Assembly (NCBI GenBank): GCA_905235205.1
Contig: CAJOKM010000006.1
Span: 1 to 32,353 of the forward strand
DNA: 32,353 bases
Direction of reading: 5' to 3'
Origin: an uncultured Clostridia bacterium
Lineage (GTDB): Bacteria; Bacillota; Clostridia; Christensenellales; CAG-138
The notes under the pieces were generated by a model, which made no database searches, was not told where the DNA came from, and saw only the letters and a list, made by a program, of their open reading frames with translations. A program made the translations under genes and the position numbers. Shown here piece by piece: positions 1 through 6,004 of this stretch (position 1 is the first letter of the stretch; each line of letters begins with the position of its first letter).

Positions 1-606
1 GTCAAAACCGTGTTCGCGCTTGAATCCGTTCCGCCGTTCGACGGGATCGAAACGATCCCGGTCAGCGAAAGCGTTTTGGACGCGCTCTGCACCGCAAAGA
101 CGCCGCAGCGTATGTGCGCCGTGGTCGAAACGCCGCCCTGCGCCTGCCCCGAACGCTATCCGGACGGGCTCTGGGTCGCGCTGGACCGGCTGCAGGACCC
201 GGGCAACCTCGGCACGATCATCCGGACCGCCGACGCGCTCGGCGCGCGCGGCGTGCTGCTGAGTCCCGACTGCGCCGATCCGTTCTCTCCGAAAGCGCTG
301 CGCGCGGCGATGGGATCGACCTATCATCTGCCGCTGTGCGTCGGAGACCTCGAAACAGAGCTTTCAACGCTGTCCGCGCAGGGGTTTACCTGCATCTGCG
401 GACACTTAAACGGCGAAGAAACGCTGCCCGCCGCGACAAAGCGCATGGCGCTGGTCATCGGCAACGAGGGGCAGGGCGTTTCGGAACGGACGGCGGCGCT
501 CTGCATGCGCTACCGCCTGCCGATGCGCGGACGCGCGGAATCGCTGAACGCCGCGGTGTTTGCGGCGCTTCTGATGCAGACGCTTTTGAACGCAATGCCG
601 GAATAG
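1..606 (+). CDS. TrmH/SpoU-family RNA 2'-O-methyltransferase (5' truncated)
   Basis: The reading frame is open from the first base, so the gene starts upstream of the window; the GTG at base 10 is probably internal. The visible 201 codons hold the whole SpoU fold: motif 1 is LQDPGNLGTIIRTADALG, motif 2 is LVIGNEGQGVS, and motif 3 is RAESLNAAVFAALLMQ near the C-terminus. These build the trefoil knot that binds S-adenosylmethionine in this family. Members methylate a ribose 2'-OH in 23S rRNA or tRNA; the exact target cannot be read here. What is missing is the N-terminal substrate-binding part, of which only the end remains. The stop codon lies 10 bases before the next gene, whose Shine-Dalgarno AGGAGG overlaps the end of this gene, so the two are probably co-transcribed. 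Family assignment is firm; the subfamily is open. Confidence 0.92.
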   Translation, partial: VKTVFALESVPPFDGIETIPVSESVLDALCTAKTPQRMCAVVETPPCACPERYPDGLWVALDRLQDPGNLGTIIRTADALGARGVLLSPDCADPFSPKALRAAMGSTYHLPLCVGDLETELSTLSAQGFTCICGHLNGEETLPAATKRMALVIGNEGQGVSERTAALCMRYRLPMRGRAESLNAAVFAALLMQTLLNAMPE

Positions 607-616
607 GAGGGCAAGG

Positions 617-1717
617 ATGAAACAGACGAATCAAATCCATACCATCGTGATCACGGGCGGACCGTGCGCGGGTAAAACGACCGCCATGAGCTGGCTTCAG
701 AACGCGCTGACCGACAGCGGCTACGCGGTCATGTTCATTCCGGAGACGTGCACCGATCTCAACAACAGCGGCGTCACGGCGCGCGCGTCGCGCACGAACT
801 TCGAGTTCCAGCGCGTGCAGGTGCGCTACCAGCTTCTGCGCGAGCAGATTTACCGTCAGGCGGCGGAAGCGAGCGCGTCGAAGGAGGTCGTGATCGTTTG
901 CGACCGCGGTTCGATGGACGACAAGCCGTACATGTCCGAAGCGGAGTTTGCCGCAATCTTAAAGGAGCTCGGGCAGAACGAGGTCGCGTTCCGCGACAAG
1001 TACGACGCGGTGTTTCATATGGTCACGGCGGCGAAGGGCGCGGAGGCGTTCTATACCACCGACAACAACACCGCGCGCGTCGAAACGCTGGAGGAGGCGA
1101 TCGAGCTCGACGCCAAAACGCTCGCCGCGTGGGCGGGACATCCGCACCTGAGGATCATCGACAACTCGACCGACTTCAACGGCAAGCTCGTCCGGCTTTT
1201 GCGCGAGGTCATGACCGCGCTCGGCAAGCCCGCGCCGTTCGAGCACGCGCGGCGGTTTCTCGTCGAGCAGCCGGACCGGCTCTGGCTCGAAACGAATCCG
1301 GCGTGCCGCCGCGTGGAGATCATCCAGACGTATCTCACCGACGTGCAGGGCGAAAAGCGCCGCATCTGCATGCGCGGAAACGACGGCAGTTATATCTATT
1401 ATTTAACGACGCACTGCACCGGAACGGACGGCAGCCGCATCGAGACGGAGAAACGGCTCTCGCTCGACGACTACCAGCGGCTTTTGATGGAGGCGGATCC
1501 CGCCTGCCGCCCGATCCGTAAAACGCGCTACTGCCTTGTGGACGACGCGCAGGCGTATGCGGTCGATTTCTATCCCAACTGGACGGACAAGGCGATGCTG
1601 CAGGTCGAGCTCAACGACCCGAACGCCGCGGTGCATATCCCGGACGTATTCCGCGTCCGGCGCGAAGTGACCGACGACCCGGAATACCAGAATTACGCGA
1701 TGGCGAAGGTGCGGTAA
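617..1717 (+). CDS. P-loop NTPase with C-terminal CYTH-like domain (TTD14-like)
   Basis: This 366-residue protein starts with a nucleotide-binding domain: Walker A GGPCAGKT is at residues 14-21, followed by a kinase-like core (VIVCDRGSMDDKPYMS) up to about residue 200. The second half, from about residue 220, has alternating short strands rich in Arg, Lys and Glu (RRVEIIQTYL, RRICMRG, ETEKRLS, IRKTRYCL, YAVDFY, LQVEL), the pattern of a triphosphate-tunnel (CYTH) fold. The same order, an AAA_28-type P-loop followed by a CYTH-like domain, is known from the TTD14 family, which binds GTP and phosphoinositides in animals; the bacterial role is unknown. AGGAGG is well placed before ATG 617. No signal peptide or membrane helix is seen, so it should be cytoplasmic. 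The P-loop call is sure, the CYTH call likely, the function unknown. Confidence 0.8.
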   Translation: MKQTNQIHTIVITGGPCAGKTTAMSWLQNALTDSGYAVMFIPETCTDLNNSGVTARASRTNFEFQRVQVRYQLLREQIYRQAAEASASKEVVIVCDRGSMDDKPYMSEAEFAAILKELGQNEVAFRDKYDAVFHMVTAAKGAEAFYTTDNNTARVETLEEAIELDAKTLAAWAGHPHLRIIDNSTDFNGKLVRLLREVMTALGKPAPFEHARRFLVEQPDRLWLETNPACRRVEIIQTYLTDVQGEKRRICMRGNDGSYIYYLTTHCTGTDGSRIETEKRLSLDDYQRLLMEADPACRPIRKTRYCLVDDAQAYAVDFYPNWTDKAMLQVELNDPNAAVHIPDVFRVRREVTDDPEYQNYAMAKVR

Positions 1718-1739
1718 CGCAGGAACGACCAAAATACTG

Positions 1740-1770
1740 AACCGCCGGCACGTTTGCGCCGGCGGTTTTC
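1740..1770 (+). terminator. Rho-independent terminator after the TTD14-like gene
   Basis: A perfect 10-bp stem AACCGCCGGC / GCCGGCGGTT (1740-1749 and 1758-1767) with an 8-base loop ends in TTTT at 1766-1769. It lies 23 bases after the stop of the upstream gene. The minus-strand operon ends just beyond it (stop at 1784), so it may also serve that transcript, although its U tract on that side is poor. Confidence 0.85.
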
Positions 1771-1783
1771 GTATGGATATTGT

Positions 1784-1933
1784 TTATTTTCTTCTGTTCT
1801 TCGCGCGAACCAAAATCACGCAGATCACGACGCTGATCAGAACGACCGCGGCGACGATGCCGATCAGAATCCAGGCATTCGGCGACGGTTCCGGAAGATC
1901 GGGGATGATCGCGTCAGAAAGAAGCGTTTTCAT
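1784..1933 (-). CDS. Small single-pass membrane protein (49 aa)
   Basis: A 49-codon gene begins MKTLLSDAIIPDLPEPSPN, followed by one hydrophobic helix (about residues 20-42) and a basic end (VRAKNRRK). The positive-inside rule predicts the acidic, proline-rich N-terminus outside and the basic tail in the cytoplasm. The Shine-Dalgarno GGAGG lies 8 bases before the ATG. The start codon overlaps the stop of the preceding small gene as ATGA, a strong sign of translational coupling and that both small frames are real. It shares a design and the P-D motif in the N-terminus with that neighbour, so the two may be diverged duplicates. It is the last gene of the MFS operon. No family is recognised. Confidence 0.7.
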   Translation of the reverse strand: MKTLLSDAIIPDLPEPSPNAWILIGIVAAVVLISVVICVILVRAKNRRK

Positions 1934-2109
1934 TTGTCCGCCCTCCGTTTCTTCCGCTTCGTCAGCAGAACGATCAGCACGACCAGTCCCGCAATGAGGA
2001 CGGAAGCGCCGATCATGGCGAGACAGGCGATCAGCGCGCCCGATGAAACGCATCCGCCCGTGACACGTTCGACGGGATCGACAATGATGTCGGGGAATAC
2101 ATGCAGCAT
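1930..2109 (-). CDS. Small single-pass membrane protein (59 aa)
   Basis: This 59-codon gene starts MLHVFPDIIVDPVERV, has one long hydrophobic helix (about residues 24-50) and ends in a very basic tail (TKRKKRRADK). AGGAGG sits 8 bases before the ATG, among the best ribosome sites in this operon. Its stop overlaps the start of the 49-aa gene by ATGA, and it begins 13 bases after the end of the 112-aa membrane gene. A C-in, N-out topology is predicted. It resembles the 49-aa protein in layout (short N-terminus with F/I-P-D, one helix, basic tail). The function is unknown; a role as subunit, assembly factor or regulator of the neighbouring transporters is only a guess. Confidence 0.72.
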   Translation of the reverse strand: MLHVFPDIIVDPVERVTGGCVSSGALIACLAMIGASVLIAGLVVLIVLLTKRKKRRADK

Positions 2110-2122
2110 ACTGTGACACCTC

Positions 2123-2461
2123 CTATAAAATGAATGTGGTTATGATCAAACCCGTTCCGTAGGAAACGGCGTTTGCGACGAGGGAAACGAGGAACGGCCG
2201 TCTTGCTTCGGTCAAAAGCCGGTAGACGATCCATTCGACGACGACCGCCGCGACCTCAAGCACCGCGATCACGGCGAACACGGGAAGCGGCGTGTACAGC
2301 TTGCCGAGCAGGTACAGCACGTTCACCGCGGGATTGGTCATCACGTTGGCGAGCAGGACGATGAGAAGCTCCTTTTTGCGCAGTCCCATCAGCATGCAGA
2401 CCGGCACCTCGACGGCAAGCGTCAGAAGAAGTGCCGAAGAGAGCGAAATCAGGTATTCCAT
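2123..2461 (-). CDS. Small multi-pass membrane protein (112 aa)
   Basis: The protein starts MEYLISLSSALLLTLAVEVP and is almost entirely hydrophobic, with three or four predicted helices (about residues 5-25, 30-52, 57-80 and 92-111). A conserved-looking segment, LLANVMTNPAVNVLYLL, carries Asn and Pro inside a helix, as in small transport or channel-like proteins. The ATG at 2461 is chosen because the upstream in-frame codons lie inside the preceding MFS gene and GGAG is nearby; the two genes overlap by 13 bases. No known family is recognised. As a membrane protein coupled to an exporter-like MFS gene, it may be a partner of that transporter, which is inference. Confidence 0.75.
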   Translation of the reverse strand: MEYLISLSSALLLTLAVEVPVCMLMGLRKKELLIVLLANVMTNPAVNVLYLLGKLYTPLPVFAVIAVLEVAAVVVEWIVYRLLTEARRPFLVSLVANAVSYGTGLIITTFIL

Positions 2462-3489
2462 CGCGGCTCCTTCAGCCCGATCACGAGCAGCACGAGCGAG
2501 ACGACGGCGAATCCGCCGTGCAGCCACGGCAGCGCGGGCAGTGAAAAACCGAGAAACAGCGGCACGGTGCCTAAGAACAGCGCGGCGGTCAAAAGTCCGA
2601 ACGCGCCGCCCTTCGCGCCTTTTAGAAGCCGCGCCGAGCCGAAGAGCGTGATCGGCATCGACATATTGAACAAAAACAGCGCGACAAGCGCAAGCGCCGG
2701 ATGCAGCGGGAAGAACAGCAAAAGCGCGCACAGTCCGAGCGAGCCGATCGACGTCGGGATCGGACCGAACCGGTCGGAAACGAATCCGCCCGCCGCCTTG
2801 CCGCCCGCAAGACACAGGACCGGGATCAGTCCCGCAAGAACAGGATGCAGCGGATCGAGCAGCGTTCCGGTCGAGAACGCGGCGGTCGTGCCCATAAACG
2901 AGCGCAGAACGACAACGAGGAAGAGCAGCAGCAAAAGCGGCAGTCCGTGCTTTGGCAGCGCGAGGGAGAAGTCGGCGTTTTCGGAAACGCAGCGCGTTTC
3001 AAGGAATCCGATCAGCGTCATGCCGACGCCGCACAGCAGCATCAGCAAAGGCAGCAGCCAACCATGCGCGGCAAAGAAGCCCGCATAGACGCGCCCGAGA
3101 TACAGCCCGATCGCGCCGGGCGAGACAAACATGCCGAGCGGACCGGCTTTTTCGCCGGAATCGTTGAGCACTTCGACGCCGCCGCCGACGTGGAACGCGC
3201 CGTTGCCGAGTCCCGCGACAATGACCGCAAGCAGCGGATGGAAGCGCAGAAAACATGCCGCGGCGACGAGCAGACACCCGACCGAGGCAAACGGCAGGTT
3301 CCGGTTCAGCCGGTCGGCAAGGAATCCGAGCGGCAGCTGCATCAGAAACGCGCAGGCGTTATAGAACACCATGCACAGCCAGGCGTTTTCGCCGCGCTCC
3401 ATGCCGAAGAACAGCGCGGCGCAGCAGAAATCCACCGCGGCGTGCGACACGGAAAGGACGGTGAGCTTGTTGATCCTGAAAAAACGCAT
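2449..3489 (-). CDS. MFS transporter (346 aa)
   Basis: The protein begins MRFFRINKLTVLSVSHAAVDF and has about ten to twelve hydrophobic helices, so it is an integral membrane carrier. The short loop with FLADRLNRNLPF after the second helix matches the MFS loop 2-3 signature (G-x-x-x-D-R-x-x-R), and GGFVSDRFG repeats it in the second half, as expected from the duplicated six-helix fold. The segment GLGNGAFHVGGGVEVLN resembles the fosmidomycin-resistance-like branch, where a similar G-x-F-H stretch occurs; this is a weak hint to efflux. At 346 residues it is shorter than a usual MFS protein (about 400). The start at 3489 is preceded by AGGGGG; longer in-frame starts overlap the upstream gene. 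It overlaps the 112-aa gene. Substrate unknown. Confidence 0.82.
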   Translation of the reverse strand: MRFFRINKLTVLSVSHAAVDFCCAALFFGMERGENAWLCMVFYNACAFLMQLPLGFLADRLNRNLPFASVGCLLVAAACFLRFHPLLAVIVAGLGNGAFHVGGGVEVLNDSGEKAGPLGMFVSPGAIGLYLGRVYAGFFAAHGWLLPLLMLLCGVGMTLIGFLETRCVSENADFSLALPKHGLPLLLLLFLVVVLRSFMGTTAAFSTGTLLDPLHPVLAGLIPVLCLAGGKAAGGFVSDRFGPIPTSIGSLGLCALLLFFPLHPALALVALFLFNMSMPITLFGSARLLKGAKGGAFGLLTAALFLGTVPLFLGFSLPALPWLHGGFAVVSLVLLVIGLKEPRWNT

Positions 3490-3560
3490 AGGAGCCCCCT
3501 CTCTGGCGCGTCTGATCTCTTTATCGGTTATACCGGACAGCCGACGGGCCGGTTGCGAAA

Positions 3561-4883
3561 TCAGATCGGCACGTTGTAGATCCGTTTCACGTGCTTTCTG
3601 CCGGGCAGCATGATGGTCAGCACGCAGACGACGTTGAACAGATTGACCAGCAGCGCCACATGCGGAACCGTGAGCTGAAACGATACCGAACCCACGGAGA
3701 TCATTGTCGCGCGGTCGTTGACGAGTGCCCCGATCGCGCCGCCGATCAGCTGTCCCAGAATGGAGCCGAGCATGTTGAACATCAGGAACACGCCGTTGAA
3801 ACGGCCGCGGATCGAGTCGGGCACATAGCTTTGCGTTGCGGCGATGCGGATGTTGTAGCTGTTGACCGCAAGGATGCCCGAGAGGAGGTTCATCAGGCAC
3901 ATCCCCCACCAGAGCGTGTTCGGCAGCAGGAGATATCCGCCGTCGAGCACGCAGATCGACAGGTACACGCACACCGCGATCAAAAACTTCTTGTCGGTCG
4001 GATACTTCAGAAAATACTGGATGCCGCCGCCGGCAAGCCGCCCGACCGTATTGCAGGCGGAAACGACGGTGAACAGCAGCACGCCCGTCGCAAACGGCGC
4101 GGGGATCGTTTCCGGCGCCATGCGGTAGAAGTACGGCTGCAGAAGGACGTTGATGATCCCGTATCCGAGCATCGAGGTAAAGAAGTAGATCGTAATGACC
4201 GCAAGTCCCTTTTCGCGTTTCAGATACGCGATGCCCTCCTTGAAGTCGGACACGAACTGTGAAAAGCGGACCGAGCCTTTTTCGGAAATCTGCGCTTCGT
4301 CGAGGCGGATGCGCGTTTCAAAGATCGCCGCGATCAGAAACGTCGCCGCATTGAACAGGAACAGAAACGCGATCCCCTTGTCGCTGATCGTATAGGCGAG
4401 CCCCGCGACCGGGATCATGACCGCCGCGGAGAGCGGATATAAAAGACTGGAGATCGAATACGCTCTTCGGAAATTGCCCTTCGGGATCAGGTTCGGATAC
4501 AAACTCTCGTATGCGACGTTGTAAACGCTGTCGATCGAGCCGATGATCACGCTTCCGGCAAGAAACGCGAAATAGTTGAACCAGCCGTTGTATAGTATAA
4601 TGAAGAGAACGGCGTAGATGCCCGCCGAGATGAAGTCCAGTGTGTAGATGACCCTGCGCCGTGAAAAGCGGTCGAGGTACGGCCCGACAAACAGCGGCAG
4701 CAGGATGCGCGGAAGGCTGTACAGCACCATGAACGCGGCGAACGCAATCGAGTTTTCGGTCTCCGCGTACACCAAAAGACCCATCGCCCAGCCCGCCACG
4801 GCGGAGCCGAGCATGGAGATCAGCGAACCGACGGTAATGATCGTGAAGTTCCTGCTCCAAAGCGATGCCGGCCGTTCTTCCAT
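3561..4883 (-). CDS. MFS transporter (440 aa)
   Basis: A full-length MFS carrier of 440 residues. The N-terminus (MEERPASLWSRNFTIITVG) leads into the first helix; PYLDRFSRRRVIYTLD is the loop 2-3 signature, and the centre (about residues 195-225) is a charged cytoplasmic loop between the two six-helix halves. The C-terminal half contains VPDSIRGRFNGVF, typical of the MFS_3 / macrolide-efflux-like branch of Gram-positive bacteria. These proteins are usually drug or metabolite exporters; the substrate here is unknown. It is the first gene of the minus-strand operon, starting about 54 bases from the -10 of a near-consensus promoter, with GGGAGAGG before the ATG. A 71-base gap without a convincing terminator separates it from the next MFS gene. 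Confidence 0.88.
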   Translation of the reverse strand: MEERPASLWSRNFTIITVGSLISMLGSAVAGWAMGLLVYAETENSIAFAAFMVLYSLPRILLPLFVGPYLDRFSRRRVIYTLDFISAGIYAVLFIILYNGWFNYFAFLAGSVIIGSIDSVYNVAYESLYPNLIPKGNFRRAYSISSLLYPLSAAVMIPVAGLAYTISDKGIAFLFLFNAATFLIAAIFETRIRLDEAQISEKGSVRFSQFVSDFKEGIAYLKREKGLAVITIYFFTSMLGYGIINVLLQPYFYRMAPETIPAPFATGVLLFTVVSACNTVGRLAGGGIQYFLKYPTDKKFLIAVCVYLSICVLDGGYLLLPNTLWWGMCLMNLLSGILAVNSYNIRIAATQSYVPDSIRGRFNGVFLMFNMLGSILGQLIGGAIGALVNDRATMISVGSVSFQLTVPHVALLVNLFNVVCVLTIMLPGRKHVKRIYNVPI

Positions 4884-4936
4884 ATGCGCCCTCTCCCGAT
4901 CCGAACCGATTGCCGCGTCCGCGGCGGATGATACTC

Positions 4937-4965
4937 AGTATACCATACCGACAGGAAAAGAACAA
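4937..4965 (-). promoter_or_regulatory. Sigma-A promoter of the MFS operon
   Basis: On the minus strand TTGTTC (4965-4960) and TATACT (4942-4937) are 17 bp apart. The -10 lies 54 bases before the ATG of the first MFS gene. The spacing is optimal and the -10 matches five of six consensus bases. Confidence 0.7.
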
Positions 4966-5133
4966 GAGCGCGGCACGCTCCGAAAAACTCCGGTGCCGGC
5001 AAGCGAAATGAATAATATGCACAAACAGACGGACAATATACGGAAAAGAATATATTATTTTCCAAAAAAACAGACAAATCGGCGCTTTTCAGGCAAATCA
5101 ACGCCGAAGATTTGTAAAAAGCGGGAAAAACAG
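4966..5133. other. AT-rich divergent intergenic region
   Basis: The 359-base gap between the MFS operon and the 5243 gene holds one promoter for each direction. Between them, 5020-5130 is clearly richer in A and T than its surroundings, with several A runs. I see no open frame, convincing hairpin or operator palindrome in this middle part. Confidence 0.5.
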
Positions 5134-5162
5134 TTGAAATTTCTGAACCGTTGCGCTAAAAT
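5134..5162 (+). promoter_or_regulatory. Sigma-A promoter of the 5243 membrane protein gene
   Basis: TTGAAA (5134-5139) and TAAAAT (5157-5162) are separated by exactly 17 bp. Both hexamers match five of six consensus bases. The gene start is about 80 bases further on. Confidence 0.72.
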
Positions 5163-5242
5163 CGTATTAGCAAATTCGGAATGGATATGCAATCGGGTTC
5201 CGAAGGGTTCGGATGCACACGCAAAGCGAAAGGAGTATGTCG

Positions 5243-5875
5243 TTGGCAAAGCAGGACGGCGAGTCGCCCAAAGAGCGCGAACCGCGCTTGATCGGCAGGC
5301 GATACCGCTATACCAAAGACTATAAGCGGACGACCTATGTCGGCGCGAACGGCAGGCCCAAGGAGCGTGTCGTCTATATCGGCAAGTGGATCTGCCCGAC
5401 CGACGAACCCGAGACGTACCGCAGGATCGTTCTGGTTCTGCGGATTGCGGCCGGCATTGCGGCTGCTGCGGTTGTCGGCGCGCTTTTGATTGTTCCGGCG
5501 CCGATGGAACACAAATGGTATGTTCCGGTGCTGGTGCTTTCGCTGTTCCCGCTTGCATACGCGGTGATCGGCGCGTGCCTGCTGCCGAACAAGCCCACCC
5601 CGATGGAGCGGGCGAAGTTCGATAAGAGCTTTCAGAGAATGAAGCAGTCGGCTGTCGCGGGACTGATCATTCTTGCGCTGGCGGCGATCGGCGCGATCGT
5701 CTATTGGATCCTCAAAGCGACCGGCGTTTTTCAAAACGCCGCGCCGTTTGCGCTTTCCGACGGGATCTTCTTCGTCTGCCTGCTGCTTAGTGCGGCGGCA
5801 TACGTCGCGATCTATCGGGAAGCCGGAAAACTGCATACCGAGACGCGGGAGAACGCCGCGTACAAACCCTTGTAA
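5243..5875 (+). CDS. Unknown four-helix membrane protein
   Basis: The protein has a cytoplasmic basic N-terminus of about 70 residues (IGRRYRYTKDYKRTTYVG, ending ERVVYIGKWICP) and then four predicted helices: IVLVLRIAAGIAAAAVVGA, YVPVLVLSLFPLAYAVIGA, SAVAGLIILALAAIGAIVY and IFFVCLLLSAAAYVAIY. No known family is recognised. Three starts compete in the same frame: ATG 5213, ATG 5237 and TTG 5243. AAAGGAG ends at 5235, which leaves one base before ATG 5237 but seven before TTG 5243, so TTG giving MAKQDGESPKERE is preferred. The gene stands alone, with its own promoter upstream and the strong importer promoter downstream. The reading frame is convincing; the exact start is not certain. Confidence 0.72.
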   Translation: MAKQDGESPKEREPRLIGRRYRYTKDYKRTTYVGANGRPKERVVYIGKWICPTDEPETYRRIVLVLRIAAGIAAAAVVGALLIVPAPMEHKWYVPVLVLSLFPLAYAVIGACLLPNKPTPMERAKFDKSFQRMKQSAVAGLIILALAAIGAIVYWILKATGVFQNAAPFALSDGIFFVCLLLSAAAYVAIYREAGKLHTETRENAAYKPL

Positions 5876-5931
5876 GAGGGAAATCCACGGGATTACCGGA
5901 CCCATCGAAAGCAGAAATTTCCGACAGGAGA

Positions 5932-5960
5932 TTGACAACTTTCGATGTATGCCGTATAAT
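5932..5960 (+). promoter_or_regulatory. Perfect consensus promoter of the peptide-importer operon
   Basis: TTGACA (5932-5937) and TATAAT (5955-5960) are both exact consensus hexamers with a 17-bp spacer. Transcription should start near 5967, giving a leader of about 38 bases with AAGGAGG just before the start codon. No operator palindrome is obvious, so the operon should be strongly and perhaps constitutively expressed. Confidence 0.92.
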
Positions 5961-6004
5961 CTAAGCGTGTTTCCATATGCACAATAATTAAGGAGGAACA
6001 AACA

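Noticed and set aside
3490..3560. Terminator between the two MFS genes
   Set aside because: Only short, weak complementary pieces without a U run are present, so the two genes are treated as one operon.
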